Assembly: GCA_902505605.1 (NCBI GenBank)
Contig: CABWKN010000041.1
Location: 1 to 38,638 of the forward strand
DNA from: Candidatus Guanabacterium sedimentis
Lineage (GTDB): Bacteria > Acidobacteriota > B3-B38 > Guanabaribacteriales > B3-B38
Reading direction: 5' to 3'
Length of the DNA stretch: 38,638 nucleotides
Shown here: positions 16,736 through 26,146 of the stretch, piece by piece
How positions within the stretch are numbered: position 1 is the first letter of the stretch
Layout: each line of letters opens with the position of its first letter
Notes under the pieces: generated by a model
Database searches by the model: none
What the model was told of the DNA's origin: nothing
The model's input: only the letters and a program-made list of their open reading frames with translations
Position numbers and translations under genes: made by a program

Positions 16736-16751
16736 TGTGACTCAGCTCACA
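16736..16751. promoter_or_regulatory. CRP/FNR-type palindrome TGTGA-N6-TCACA
   Basis: TGTGACTCAGCTCACA, perfect half-sites with 6-bp spacer, upstream of the TonB-family gene. Confidence 0.45.
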
Positions 16752-16937
16752 AAAATTCTACCACAAACAATTCCGGATTGCAATTGTTATGTAAACGGGG
16801 TAAAAGCAATCTTAAGTGGAGCAGGATAACTATTAAGTTGTAAGGAAGAGCTTCCTGTGATAGAATTTGTGAGTAGAGGATTTGTCCGTTATATGTAGGT
16901 TTCTACTTAATAAAAGAAAAATTGGAAGTTTTCTGAA

Positions 16938-17519
16938 ATGAAGTCAAAAAATAAATCAAGCGATAATCGGAAATCAAAAATCCCCAAAACAGGGAGGATT
17001 GGGAGATTAGCCAGAAACATTGAACAGGAAACCAATCGAGATGTTTTACTTAAAGTTATGCAAGATATTGATCAATTTCAATCGGCATCTGATAAAGCCA
17101 TAAAAGCAGCTTGGATAAAAGGTGCTATCGAGAGATTAGATAAGCTGATTGATAAAGAGACAGCCGCTAAGATCATGGAATCTTGTGGCTTAGAATGCTG
17201 CAGCTCATCGGCAAGAAACCGAGCAAAACAATTGATGAGTAAGTCGCAATCGATTGAAGAATTTCTCAATAAATTCAGTGCTGGAGGTTACAGATTTATC
17301 TTAAAAGATAATAACAGTATAATTGGAACTTATAATAAATGTTATTGTGAGCAAGTTAAGCATGCCAAAGAGTTGTTCTCTGCTAATACTTATTGCCAAT
17401 GCGGTGTTGGATACCTCAAGCAATTGTTTCAATCTGCGCTGGGAAAACCGGTCAAAGTAGAGCTTATACAATCGATACTTACCGGAGCAGAAAGATGCGA
17501 ATTTATTATAAGCATCTGA
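16938..17519 (+). CDS. Cysteine-containing protein of unknown function (V4R/DUF6144-like C-terminal segment)
   Basis: ORF in an AT-rich island; CGLECCSS, YNKCYCEQ, YCQCGVGYLKQLFQSALGKPVKVELIQSILTGAERCEFII. Family name is tentative. Confidence 0.7.
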   Translation: MKSKNKSSDNRKSKIPKTGRIGRLARNIEQETNRDVLLKVMQDIDQFQSASDKAIKAAWIKGAIERLDKLIDKETAAKIMESCGLECCSSSARNRAKQLMSKSQSIEEFLNKFSAGGYRFILKDNNSIIGTYNKCYCEQVKHAKELFSANTYCQCGVGYLKQLFQSALGKPVKVELIQSILTGAERCEFIISI

Positions 17520-17699
17520 TGTTTATGATGGTAGCTAAATTGAAAAAATGCCTTTTCGTTAACAACTGCGGAGAAATTTGAATATACAGGATATTCTTTT
17601 TTTAAAGTACAACAAAATCTCTCGTTTAAAGTTGTTTTTCTCGCCGACGGATAGCCCGATATTTATTAAGAGCTATATCAAAGGGTAGATTTTAATCCG

Positions 17700-19748
17700 A
17701 TGCGCCAACTATGGGTAACAATTCTCCTAATAGCGGCCGGGACGCTGCTGTCCGCTTCGGTGTGGGGGCAGAGTTCTTTTGACATCAGGTTGAGGCTGGA
17801 CCCCTCCAGGGGAGTTCTCAGTGGAGAAGAGCGTGTGGTGTTGACCAACGCCTCAGCCAGGGCGTGGGAGTCATTGCTCTTCCAGTGGGGTCTCGACGCT
17901 TCAACCAAGCGAGTGGAGGAAGTGAGCGATAGGGGAGGGAACCCGCTCTCGGTGCGATATATAAAACCGGAGGATACGCTGTCCGATGAGGATGTTTTCC
18001 TTTTTGAGGTAGCCCTTCCTTCCCCTCTGCCCTCCGGGGAAGAGACCACCCTGAGGCTGAAATTCGCCGCAGTTGGCTTGACTCCGCAGGAAGATACTTA
18101 TCTTCTCTCCGATACTTGGTATCCCAGACTGTACCCCTCTGCCAGCGGGAGTGGCACCGGAGCATCGGATGAGCCTGCCTCCTACAAGGTCTCTCTAGCT
18201 CTCCCCTCATCATTCAAGGTGGTAGCTTCGGGCGAAGAGCTCTCTCGCCATCAAGAGGGGGAAGGTTGGGTTCGGATTGATTACCATGGAGAACTCCTTC
18301 GGGGATTCTCTCTGATGGTGGGCTCCGGCTGGGAGAGGCTGGCTACCACCACCAGCGAGGTGGAGATTCAATCCTTTTTCCAACCGGAGTATGAGCATTG
18401 GGGCAAGAGGCTGGCCGCCATCGCCAGCGAGGTGATAGACTTCTACGGTCAAAAATTCGGCTTTTATCCTTATAAGAAGCTTTGTATAGTTCCTGGAAGC
18501 ATCACTGAGGAGGGAGGGTATGCCACGCCGAATATCATTGTGGTTCATCAGAGCTTCGACAAGATGGCGTCTGATTACGGCGTCTCCTTTGCCCTGGGGT
18601 TTTCTCGCTGGCTCATGGCGCATCTTATAGCCTCCCAATATTGGGGGATTTATATAGTTGACGCCCCACCATTTCCTCCCTGGCTGACCAGTGGGCTGGT
18701 GTTGTACAGCGACCGGTCTTATATGGAGTCCATTCGCTTCAGCAACCCGATATACTATAATATGCTGCAATATTACTTGCAGGCGGCTGCAGAGGGTCTG
18801 AATACCACGGTTTTGCGACCGATTGCCGAGCTGGAAAGCGAGCTTCCCGAATGGGAGAACATTGTGGCTAAAGGGAAAGCTCTGGCTATTGTCAATATGG
18901 TGGTTCATCTCATAGGGGAGAAGGAGTTTGATAGAGTGCTCATTCAGCTCCTGCGTCGTTATGATAAGAGGGTTGTCACGGCGGAGGATTTTCAGCGGGT
19001 AGTAGAAGAAGTTGCCGGACAGGACTTAGGATGGTTCTTCGAGCAGTGGCTGAAGACGGATAAAATCCTTGATTACCAGCTGGGTGAGATTAAGACAAAT
19101 CCTTCTGGGGATAAATATGTTACCACTATAGAGGTCACCAGCAGACGAGGAGGGGCGCGCATGCCGGTAGTGGTCAAGGTCTCCCTAGAGGATGGGGAGG
19201 AGGTCCTGGAACAGGCAAAAGGGCAACAGAGGAGGGAGCGGTTGAAGATTACCACCATCTCCCCTCCCCGGCGGGTGGAGCTCGACCCGGAGGAAATTCT
19301 CCCCGACATTAATCGAGCTAATAATTATGTGGCTCTGGGAAAGGTAGCTACCGTTGAGGAGCTGTTTAAAATCGATCAGTTTTTCCAGATTGGAGAGCTC
19401 GCGTTAGCCAAGAGTTTCCAGCGCCAGGGGAGCTATTTTCAGGATAGGTTTAAGCTAAGGGTGAAGAATGTCACCAATAGCGAGCAGGGCCTGGGGATTG
19501 TCATTTTAGCCGAGTTCGCCAATATCCGCTCCAAGGGGAGGAGGAGCCTTTTCCTCAACCTTGCCCCTTATGAAGAGCGCGTCATAGAAGACCACTATCT
19601 CATCCCCCGGGCAAGTGGCAAAGTCAAGATACAAGCGGCCTTTTATATGGTGAAGGATGAGAGAGAGTTCAAGCAGATAAGCCGCATCCAGCAGCCCGAC
19701 CTCAGGAATAGCTATATAACAATCATCCCTCCCAATGCTGGTAGGTGA
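17700..19748 (+). CDS. M1-aminopeptidase-like protein with degenerate active site
   Basis: Signal peptide, M1-like N-terminal beta domain; aligned motifs EEGGYATPN (for GxMEN), LMAHLIASQYWG (for HEXXHxWWG), WLTSGLVLYSDRS (for WLNEGFAxY). Confidence 0.75.
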   Translation: MRQLWVTILLIAAGTLLSASVWGQSSFDIRLRLDPSRGVLSGEERVVLTNASARAWESLLFQWGLDASTKRVEEVSDRGGNPLSVRYIKPEDTLSDEDVFLFEVALPSPLPSGEETTLRLKFAAVGLTPQEDTYLLSDTWYPRLYPSASGSGTGASDEPASYKVSLALPSSFKVVASGEELSRHQEGEGWVRIDYHGELLRGFSLMVGSGWERLATTTSEVEIQSFFQPEYEHWGKRLAAIASEVIDFYGQKFGFYPYKKLCIVPGSITEEGGYATPNIIVVHQSFDKMASDYGVSFALGFSRWLMAHLIASQYWGIYIVDAPPFPPWLTSGLVLYSDRSYMESIRFSNPIYYNMLQYYLQAAAEGLNTTVLRPIAELESELPEWENIVAKGKALAIVNMVVHLIGEKEFDRVLIQLLRRYDKRVVTAEDFQRVVEEVAGQDLGWFFEQWLKTDKILDYQLGEIKTNPSGDKYVTTIEVTSRRGGARMPVVVKVSLEDGEEVLEQAKGQQRRERLKITTISPPRRVELDPEEILPDINRANNYVALGKVATVEELFKIDQFFQIGELALAKSFQRQGSYFQDRFKLRVKNVTNSEQGLGIVILAEFANIRSKGRRSLFLNLAPYEERVIEDHYLIPRASGKVKIQAAFYMVKDEREFKQISRIQQPDLRNSYITIIPPNAGR

Positions 19749-20935
19749 AAACTATGAAGAGGTTTGTTCCCGCATTGGTCAGCCTGATGTTTCTCTCCCT
19801 GGGCTTCGCCTCTCTCCAGGAAAGGGAACAAGAACTCTCTATTAAGATAATCTCCCCTCCAGCCCGCTCCTTCCCCACCGGGAGGGTGGAGATTGCGGCA
19901 GAGGTGCACTCACCGAAGAGCTCTGTGAAACAGGTGGAGTTCTATGTTGACGACCGGTTAATCGCCACTGTGAAGCAACTCCCTTACAAGTGCTTGTGGG
20001 ATGCGGGAGCAGCAGCTACGCGGCATGTGATAGAGGTGCTGGCTTTTGATACCGAGGGAAATTTTGCACGGGATGTTTTAATTCTGGGGGAGAGGGAGGT
20101 CAGCTTTGAGGTGGAGGTAGACCTGGTTCCCGTCTATGTCACTATTACCGACCGGGAAGAAAAGCTGGTGCCTAATCTGGAGAAGGAAGATTTCATCCTT
20201 ACCGAGGATGACATTCCTCAGGTGATAAGCCATTTTAGCCGGGAGAATGTCCCCTTGAGCATGGTGATACTCATTGACATCAGCTCCAGTATGATTGGCG
20301 CCCGCATGAGCCGCGCCCAACAAGCCGCTGTGGATATGGTTGAGCGGATGGTAACCGGCGAGAACCGAGCAATGGTAATCGGCTTTGACGACCGTGTCTA
20401 TCTATTCCAGGATTTCACCGACAGCCCACCAATCCTTAAAAGTGCCATTAAATCAATGGAAGCCGACGGGGGAACAGCCCTCTACGACGCCATCGCCCAT
20501 ACCGTGCGTAAGCTGAGAAATATGTCGGGGAAGAAAGCCATCATCCTTTTATCTGACGGGGACGATACCCATAGCCAACTTATATTTGACGATGTGCTGG
20601 ACTACAGTGCCCACTCAGATATACTGGTCTATGCAGTCGGCTTGCAAAGGCTCACCTTCTCCCAGACATTTATCAAGGATACCAATGTAACTATCAATCA
20701 ACTGGATAGAATCTCCTCCATAACCGGAGGGAGGGCGTATTTCCCGAGCTTCATCGACCATCTGCCCCAGATTTACCGTCAGATCAGCAGGGAGCTTCAG
20801 AGCCAGTATTCCCTGGCCTACCGTTCCACCAACCGTAAGAAAGACGGCACCTGGCGGACTATCCAGGTCAAGATACGCAATCGACCAGACCTTATAGTCC
20901 GCACCCGCAAGGGCTATTATGCCCGCCAGCGGTGA
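19745..20935 (+). CDS. VWFA-related protein with Ig-like domain (copy 1)
   Basis: MIDAS DISSSM and GGTALYDA; Ig-like ISPPARSFPTGRVEIAAEVHSPKSSVKQVEFYVDDRLIATV. GTG 19745 overlaps the previous stop (GTGA); ATG 19754 is an alternative. Confidence 0.88.
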   Translation: MKTMKRFVPALVSLMFLSLGFASLQEREQELSIKIISPPARSFPTGRVEIAAEVHSPKSSVKQVEFYVDDRLIATVKQLPYKCLWDAGAAATRHVIEVLAFDTEGNFARDVLILGEREVSFEVEVDLVPVYVTITDREEKLVPNLEKEDFILTEDDIPQVISHFSRENVPLSMVILIDISSSMIGARMSRAQQAAVDMVERMVTGENRAMVIGFDDRVYLFQDFTDSPPILKSAIKSMEADGGTALYDAIAHTVRKLRNMSGKKAIILLSDGDDTHSQLIFDDVLDYSAHSDILVYAVGLQRLTFSQTFIKDTNVTINQLDRISSITGGRAYFPSFIDHLPQIYRQISRELQSQYSLAYRSTNRKKDGTWRTIQVKIRNRPDLIVRTRKGYYARQR

Positions 20936-20941
20936 GGGAGC

Positions 20942-22540
20942 TTGCATAATATGTCATACCGAGATTTCAAAATAGCCAGTCCGAGAGGGGCAAAGACACT
21001 TTATCTCTTCTTGCCTCTATTTCTAAGTGTAGGGTTTTTCCTACTACTTTCTGCAGAGTCGACTCCAAAGGCGATTTCCTCCGTTATCCGCTGCCAGGTT
21101 AACAAGCAGGAGACGGTAGCTAAGGTTCTTCTTCGCGATATGAAGATAATTAAGGGGAGGCAGAAGATAACCCTGAACATTGAGGACACAAATTTGCTGT
21201 GGGTGGAATTTCATATAGATGGCAAGCTGATCGCCACTGACAGGGAGCCACCTTACGAGTGCTCATATGATTTCGGCGAAGCGCCCTTGGAGCACGAGAT
21301 AGCGGTTATCGGCTACTATCCAAAGGAGACCATCTATCGAGCTCCTCTTCCCCCTGAACAGAAGGAGGAAGCCCTCCCCCCTCGGGAGCCTGAGGGGCTG
21401 GAGGTGAAGATCACATCTCCTGCGCCCAATACCTATCTGTCGGGAAAGGTGACCATATCCGCCGAGGTCTCCACCCCGCCGGGAACATCTGTCGAGCGAG
21501 TGGAGTTCTATATCGACCAAAGGCTGGTTTTTATCGATAGGGAGCCGCCTTATCAGTTCACCTGGGATGCCGGGCAGGAATTTAATCGCAAAATAATAGA
21601 GGTGGTAGCCTATAACAGCGAAGGAGAGAAGGGGAGCGACCTTATCATCTCGCGCGATTTAGAGGGCTATCTCTTTGAGGCAAGGGTAAATCTGGTGACC
21701 CTTGATGTCACCGTCACCGATAAAAGAGACAAGTATATCTCCGGGCTGGATAAGGATGATTTCCGGGTCTATGAGGATGGTGCTCTTCAGGCGATTACCC
21801 ATTTCACTCAAGAGGAGCGTCCTCTGGTGATAGGCTTGCTCCTCGATAGCAGCGGGAGCATGGGCGGGCTTAAGATAATCCGGGCAAAGGCAGGAGCGAA
21901 AAAGTTTATCCGCACGCTGAAGGATGACGAAGATGCATTTATCATCGATTTTGATAGCGAAGTCAAGGTCATTCAGGACTTTACCAGCGATAAAGGAAAG
22001 CTCCTCACCGCTATTGATTTCGCTGATGCCGATGGCGCTACCGCCCTGAATAAAGCCCTCTGGGAAGGGATAAAGAAGCTGGAAGATAAAACAGGAAGAA
22101 AAGCCATTATCCTGCTTTCCGATGGGTATGATACTGTGCAGGAGATGACCGAGGAACAGGTGCTGGAGGCAGCCAAGAGAGCCGAGGTCAAGATATACTC
22201 TATTGGGATTGTAGAAAGATGGATTACCCCGCCAGTCCCCTTCAGGCGTCAAGCGCCCTTTGAGGAAAAAGGGCTGGGGGAGATAGTACTGAAGTCGCTC
22301 TCCGATTGGACCGGGGGAGAGGCTTTCTTCCCCCAATCGGTGAGCCGATTGGATGATATTTACTTACAGATTGCTCGAGAGCTCCGCTCGCAGTATGCCA
22401 TGGGTTATGCTTCTTCCAATAAAGAGGAGGATGGCAGCTGGCGCACTATAAAAGTAGAGCTCACTGATAAGGATCTGAAAGCCCGCACCAAAAAAGGCTA
22501 CTACGCCCCGGAAAAACAGCAGCCCACCGAAAAAGACTAG
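20942..22540 (+). CDS. VWFA-related protein with two Ig-like domains (copy 2)
   Basis: MIDAS DSSGSM and GATALNKAL; two repeats VEFHIDGKLIATDREPPYECSYD and VEFYIDQRLVFIDREPPYQFTWD. TTG 20942 or ATG 20951. Confidence 0.88.
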   Translation: MHNMSYRDFKIASPRGAKTLYLFLPLFLSVGFFLLLSAESTPKAISSVIRCQVNKQETVAKVLLRDMKIIKGRQKITLNIEDTNLLWVEFHIDGKLIATDREPPYECSYDFGEAPLEHEIAVIGYYPKETIYRAPLPPEQKEEALPPREPEGLEVKITSPAPNTYLSGKVTISAEVSTPPGTSVERVEFYIDQRLVFIDREPPYQFTWDAGQEFNRKIIEVVAYNSEGEKGSDLIISRDLEGYLFEARVNLVTLDVTVTDKRDKYISGLDKDDFRVYEDGALQAITHFTQEERPLVIGLLLDSSGSMGGLKIIRAKAGAKKFIRTLKDDEDAFIIDFDSEVKVIQDFTSDKGKLLTAIDFADADGATALNKALWEGIKKLEDKTGRKAIILLSDGYDTVQEMTEEQVLEAAKRAEVKIYSIGIVERWITPPVPFRRQAPFEEKGLGEIVLKSLSDWTGGEAFFPQSVSRLDDIYLQIARELRSQYAMGYASSNKEEDGSWRTIKVELTDKDLKARTKKGYYAPEKQQPTEKD

Positions 22541-22680
22541 TAAACACTCTTTCGCCACTAAGGCATAATGAGCATCAGTCCATAAAAAGCGGAAGTGCCT
22601 CACTCTGAAAAGAGAAGGTTATCCTTTGAATAGAAGAAGAGAGTTACTCTTCGCTTTTTCTTTGAAGGAGGTAGGCTGTG

Positions 22681-23544
22681 CTAATCTATATACTTGCCGA
22701 TGATTGGGTGAAGCCTCTTTCTGACCTCCGCAGAGATATGCTGTTTATCAGTAACGATGGCATACTTCAGAGCTTCGGCGCATCGGCAAGTTCTTGTGGT
22801 TGGTATCCGGTCAATAGCGCGGGCGATGAGCTGCTTAGCCCGTTGGATGTTTTTCTGCATGGTCTCCACCACCAGGTCGGCACTGACCGATTCTTCAGCC
22901 TTATGCCAGCAGTCGTAATCGGTGACCGTGGCCAGGGTGGAGTAGCAGATTTCAGCCTCCCGGGCAAGCTTCGCCTCGGTAAGGTTGGTCATTCCGATGA
23001 CATCTGCTCCCCAGTGGCGATAAATATACGACTCTGCGCGGGTGGAAAACTGGGGTCCCTCCATGCAGATGTAAGTTCCCCCCTTGTGGATAGGGAAACC
23101 CATATCTTTGCCGGTGGAGTAAAGAACCTCGCTGAGCACAGGGCAGAGCGGGTCTGCAAACTCAACATGCGCCACGATTCCATCGCTGAAAAAGGTAGTC
23201 GGACGACCTTTTGTGCGGTCGAAGAACTGGTGGGGAACTACAAAATCGCCCGGCTTTCTATCTTCCCGCATGCTCCCCACTGCGGAGACCGAAATGATGG
23301 CCTCTACCCCCAACATTTTAAAGCCGTATATGTTGGCCCGGTAATTTATCTCCGTGGGAGAGAACCGATGTCCCGCCCCATGGCGGGTTAAAAAAGCAAC
23401 TTCCTTGCCGGCTAAGGTTCCCACCACATAGTGGTCCGATGGCTCTCCGAATGGCGTGGAGAGGGCTCTTTTTTTTGACCCTTCCAATCCTTCTATCTGG
23501 TAGAGTCCGCTTCCTCCGATAATACCTATCTTCATTTGACTCAT
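22681..23544 (-). CDS. mtnP: S-methyl-5'-thioadenosine phosphorylase
   Basis: IGIIGGSGLY, FLTRHGAGHRFSPTEINYRANI, SVSAVGSM, GGTYICMEGPQFSTRAES, VIGMTNLTEAKLAREAE. Confidence 0.95.
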   Translation of the reverse strand: MSQMKIGIIGGSGLYQIEGLEGSKKRALSTPFGEPSDHYVVGTLAGKEVAFLTRHGAGHRFSPTEINYRANIYGFKMLGVEAIISVSAVGSMREDRKPGDFVVPHQFFDRTKGRPTTFFSDGIVAHVEFADPLCPVLSEVLYSTGKDMGFPIHKGGTYICMEGPQFSTRAESYIYRHWGADVIGMTNLTEAKLAREAEICYSTLATVTDYDCWHKAEESVSADLVVETMQKNIQRAKQLIARAIDRIPTTRTCRCAEALKYAIVTDKQHISAEVRKRLHPIIGKYID

Positions 23545-23617
23545 AGAATAGCTCCTTCGCCGGAATTAAATTTATTAATGCAGAGTGGTCACCTTGTGTT
23601 GGAGTCTGGCAGGTGTG

Positions 23618-24247
23618 TTAAAAGTTAAAGCCAAATCCTGCGGTAAAGGTGAACTGCTGCTTGATGAAGTCGTTCAGGATTTTCTGATATAACCCTTCAA
23701 ATTTTAATGAGAGAAATTCGGTCATGTAATAGTCCACCCCGCCGCCAACCATCATCCCCAGGTTATTGTCTCTCCAGTAAAGGGGAAGGGCTTCTTCTTC
23801 CTCAATTATGGGTAATAGCCCGAAGATAGTCTGGCGGAAAATGAACTGGTACAATCCCACCCCGGCGCACATATAAGGAGTGAACCTCTTTTTCCCTGCT
23901 GAGAGCACCACATTCAAGTAGAAATACTGCTGGTCAATCTTCACAGGACTAACCCTATAAGATATGTAGGAGCCGAGATATTGCATCAGGTTGGGTATAT
24001 CAAGCAGCAGTCTATCGGGGCCCTCTATGTTGGTGAAGCCAGCCCCAAACCGTAAGCCAATATTGGGGGTAAAAGAATACTGGAAGTCAATCACCATAAC
24101 GGCGGTGGACTCGTATTCTTCGTCAAGGCTTGATAGGTAGCCCACCCTCCCATCCAGTTTATATTTCGCAGTTTGTGCCCAGGATGCTGCCGACAGGATT
24201 AGTATCAGCAGCATACTGCCCACCAGCGTCGCTATTCCCTTTTTCAT
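23618..24247 (-). CDS. OmpW-like outer-membrane beta-barrel protein
   Basis: Signal peptide; FTPNIGLRFGAGFTNIEG...PYMCAGVGLYQF...NLGMMVGGGVDYYMTEFLSLKFEGLYQ...FTAGFGFNF. Confidence 0.78.
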   Translation of the reverse strand: MKKGIATLVGSMLLILILSAASWAQTAKYKLDGRVGYLSSLDEEYESTAVMVIDFQYSFTPNIGLRFGAGFTNIEGPDRLLLDIPNLMQYLGSYISYRVSPVKIDQQYFYLNVVLSAGKKRFTPYMCAGVGLYQFIFRQTIFGLLPIIEEEEALPLYWRDNNLGMMVGGGVDYYMTEFLSLKFEGLYQKILNDFIKQQFTFTAGFGFNF

Positions 24248-24404
24248 ATGCTCTTACCTTTCTTTTTAACGAAATTATAATCGCAATTGGTGCTAATAGC
24301 AAGAGAATAAACTTCTCGGCAGAAGTATTATATCCTTTTTTCTTTGAATGGTGGTTTTTCTCCTGAATTAAAGCCCCTCAAAGGAGGTCCGGGATGGCGG
24401 GTCA

Positions 24405-26117
24405 TCAGGTTGATGAAGAGCAACTTTCTATCAACTCCCGGGCATGCCGGCGAGTGGTTTCGGTGATGTTCTCCCCCCCTAACATGCGGGCTATCTCCTC
24501 AACCACTTCATCATTTTTCAGCTCCCTGATAAAAGTTTTGGTTCTCCTTCGCTGGACTCTTTTTTCTACAAAATAATGCTGCTGGGCGAAAGCGGCAATC
24601 TGCGGGAGGTGGGTGATGCAGATTATCTGGTGGACTGAGGAGAGAAGATTGAGCTTTCTCCCCACCACCTCTGCCACCCGTCCCCCAATCCCGAGGTCAA
24701 TCTCGTCAAAAATAAGGGTTTTAAAGGTCTCGGCAGTATTTATGACACTTTTAAGAGCTAACATCAAACGGGATATTTCCCCTCCTGAGGCTATCTTTGC
24801 CAGGGGACGGATTTCCTCGCCAATGTTGGGAGCAATAAAGAACTCCACCTGGTCGATGCCTCTCTCGTTGCCCCATACCTCTTGCTTCCCGATTTTTATC
24901 GAGCCCGGCCCCGGCACTACCGGCTGAATGGAGACTTCAAACTGCGTCTTCTCCATGGCCAACTGAGAGAGTTCCTCTTCTACCAGATGCTTAAGCTGCC
25001 TGGCGTCCTCTTTCCTTTTGGTTGATAGCTTCTCGGCAGATTGATAATATCTGTTGTATTCCTCTTCCAGCTGATTTTTGAGCTCCTCTGTTTTTTCCTC
25101 GTTGACGGAGATGGATTTTAAATCGTTTTCAACTCTTTTTTTAAATTGCAGGATGTCTTCAATAGTATCGCCATATTTCTTCTTCAGCCTTCTTACCTCC
25201 ATCAGCCTGTCCGCAACTTCCTGCAGCTGTTGGGGGTCGACTTTAACCCTTTGCAGGTAATCTCGCAGAAAAAGGCTGAGGTCTTCCAGCTTGTATTTTA
25301 TCTCATCCAGATTGGTAAGGTGCGGGGAATAGCTGTCGTCGATATGGCTTAACTCCAGCAGTCTCTTTTGTATCTGGTCAATTACGGAGATAACGCAGCT
25401 CTCCTCTTCATAGAGCAAGTTGTAGCTGTGAGAAGCCAGCTCATGGATTCTCTCAGCATTGCCCAGGAGGGTGTGCCTTTTTTCCAGCTCCTCATCCTCA
25501 TGGGGTTGGAGGTTTGCCCGAGAGATTTCATCTATCTGGAAGGAGAGGAGGTCGATCTTCTGAGACTTCTCTCGCTCGTCCATCCTCAGCCCTTCCAGCT
25601 GTCGGGTGAGCTCTTTTATGGTACGAAGGGTGCTCTGCAGCCGTCTGCGGGCAGGGTAATTGTTGCCAAAATAATCAAGGTAGTCTATGTGGTTCTCCCG
25701 GTGAAGGAGCTCCTGGTGGGTGTGCTGACCATGAATGGCGACCAAATTTTCGCCGAAATCTTTCAGGTTTTTCAACGAAACAAGAGTATTGTTAGCAAAG
25801 GCGCGGCTTTTTCCCTTGGAGGTTATCACCCTTCTTAGATTAATCTCCTTGCCATTGTGCTCAATGTGGAGCTCGTCCAGCTTAGCTTTGACCTGCTGAT
25901 TCGCTTCCATGTTGAAGATTCCCTCCACCGTTCCTTCTTTGCTGCCGGCACGAATCAACTGGGGGTCGCTCTTCTCCCCCAGTATCAGCCCCAGGGCATC
26001 GATGATGATGGACTTGCCCGCCCCGGTTTCTCCGGTCAGCATGCTGAGCCCCGGGCTGAGGTTAACTTGCAGCTGGTCAATTATGGCTAAGTTTTCTATC
26101 TTTAAATAGCTAAGCAA
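24405..26117 (-). CDS. recN: DNA repair protein RecN
   Basis: MLSYLKIENLAIIDQLQVNLSPGLSMLTGETGAGKSIIIDAL, ASGGEISRLMLALKSV, LIFDEIDLGIGG, ITHLPQIAAFA. Confidence 0.97.
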   Translation of the reverse strand: MLSYLKIENLAIIDQLQVNLSPGLSMLTGETGAGKSIIIDALGLILGEKSDPQLIRAGSKEGTVEGIFNMEANQQVKAKLDELHIEHNGKEINLRRVITSKGKSRAFANNTLVSLKNLKDFGENLVAIHGQHTHQELLHRENHIDYLDYFGNNYPARRRLQSTLRTIKELTRQLEGLRMDEREKSQKIDLLSFQIDEISRANLQPHEDEELEKRHTLLGNAERIHELASHSYNLLYEEESCVISVIDQIQKRLLELSHIDDSYSPHLTNLDEIKYKLEDLSLFLRDYLQRVKVDPQQLQEVADRLMEVRRLKKKYGDTIEDILQFKKRVENDLKSISVNEEKTEELKNQLEEEYNRYYQSAEKLSTKRKEDARQLKHLVEEELSQLAMEKTQFEVSIQPVVPGPGSIKIGKQEVWGNERGIDQVEFFIAPNIGEEIRPLAKIASGGEISRLMLALKSVINTAETFKTLIFDEIDLGIGGRVAEVVGRKLNLLSSVHQIICITHLPQIAAFAQQHYFVEKRVQRRRTKTFIRELKNDEVVEEIARMLGGENITETTRRHARELIESCSSST

Positions 26118-26146
26118 AATGATGCTCCAGGTAGAGAGTTAGATTA

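Noticed and set aside
22636-22660. GAAGAG-agtta-CTCTTC hairpin followed by GCTTTTTC as terminator for the VWA operon
   Set aside because: Stem is short and AT-poor pairing is weak; plausible but not strong enough to annotate.
22678-23391. 237-aa plus-strand ORF with a good-looking GGAGG-N6-GTG start
   Set aside because: Fully antisense to mtnP, whose motifs are unambiguous; the SD-like sequence is probably coincidental.
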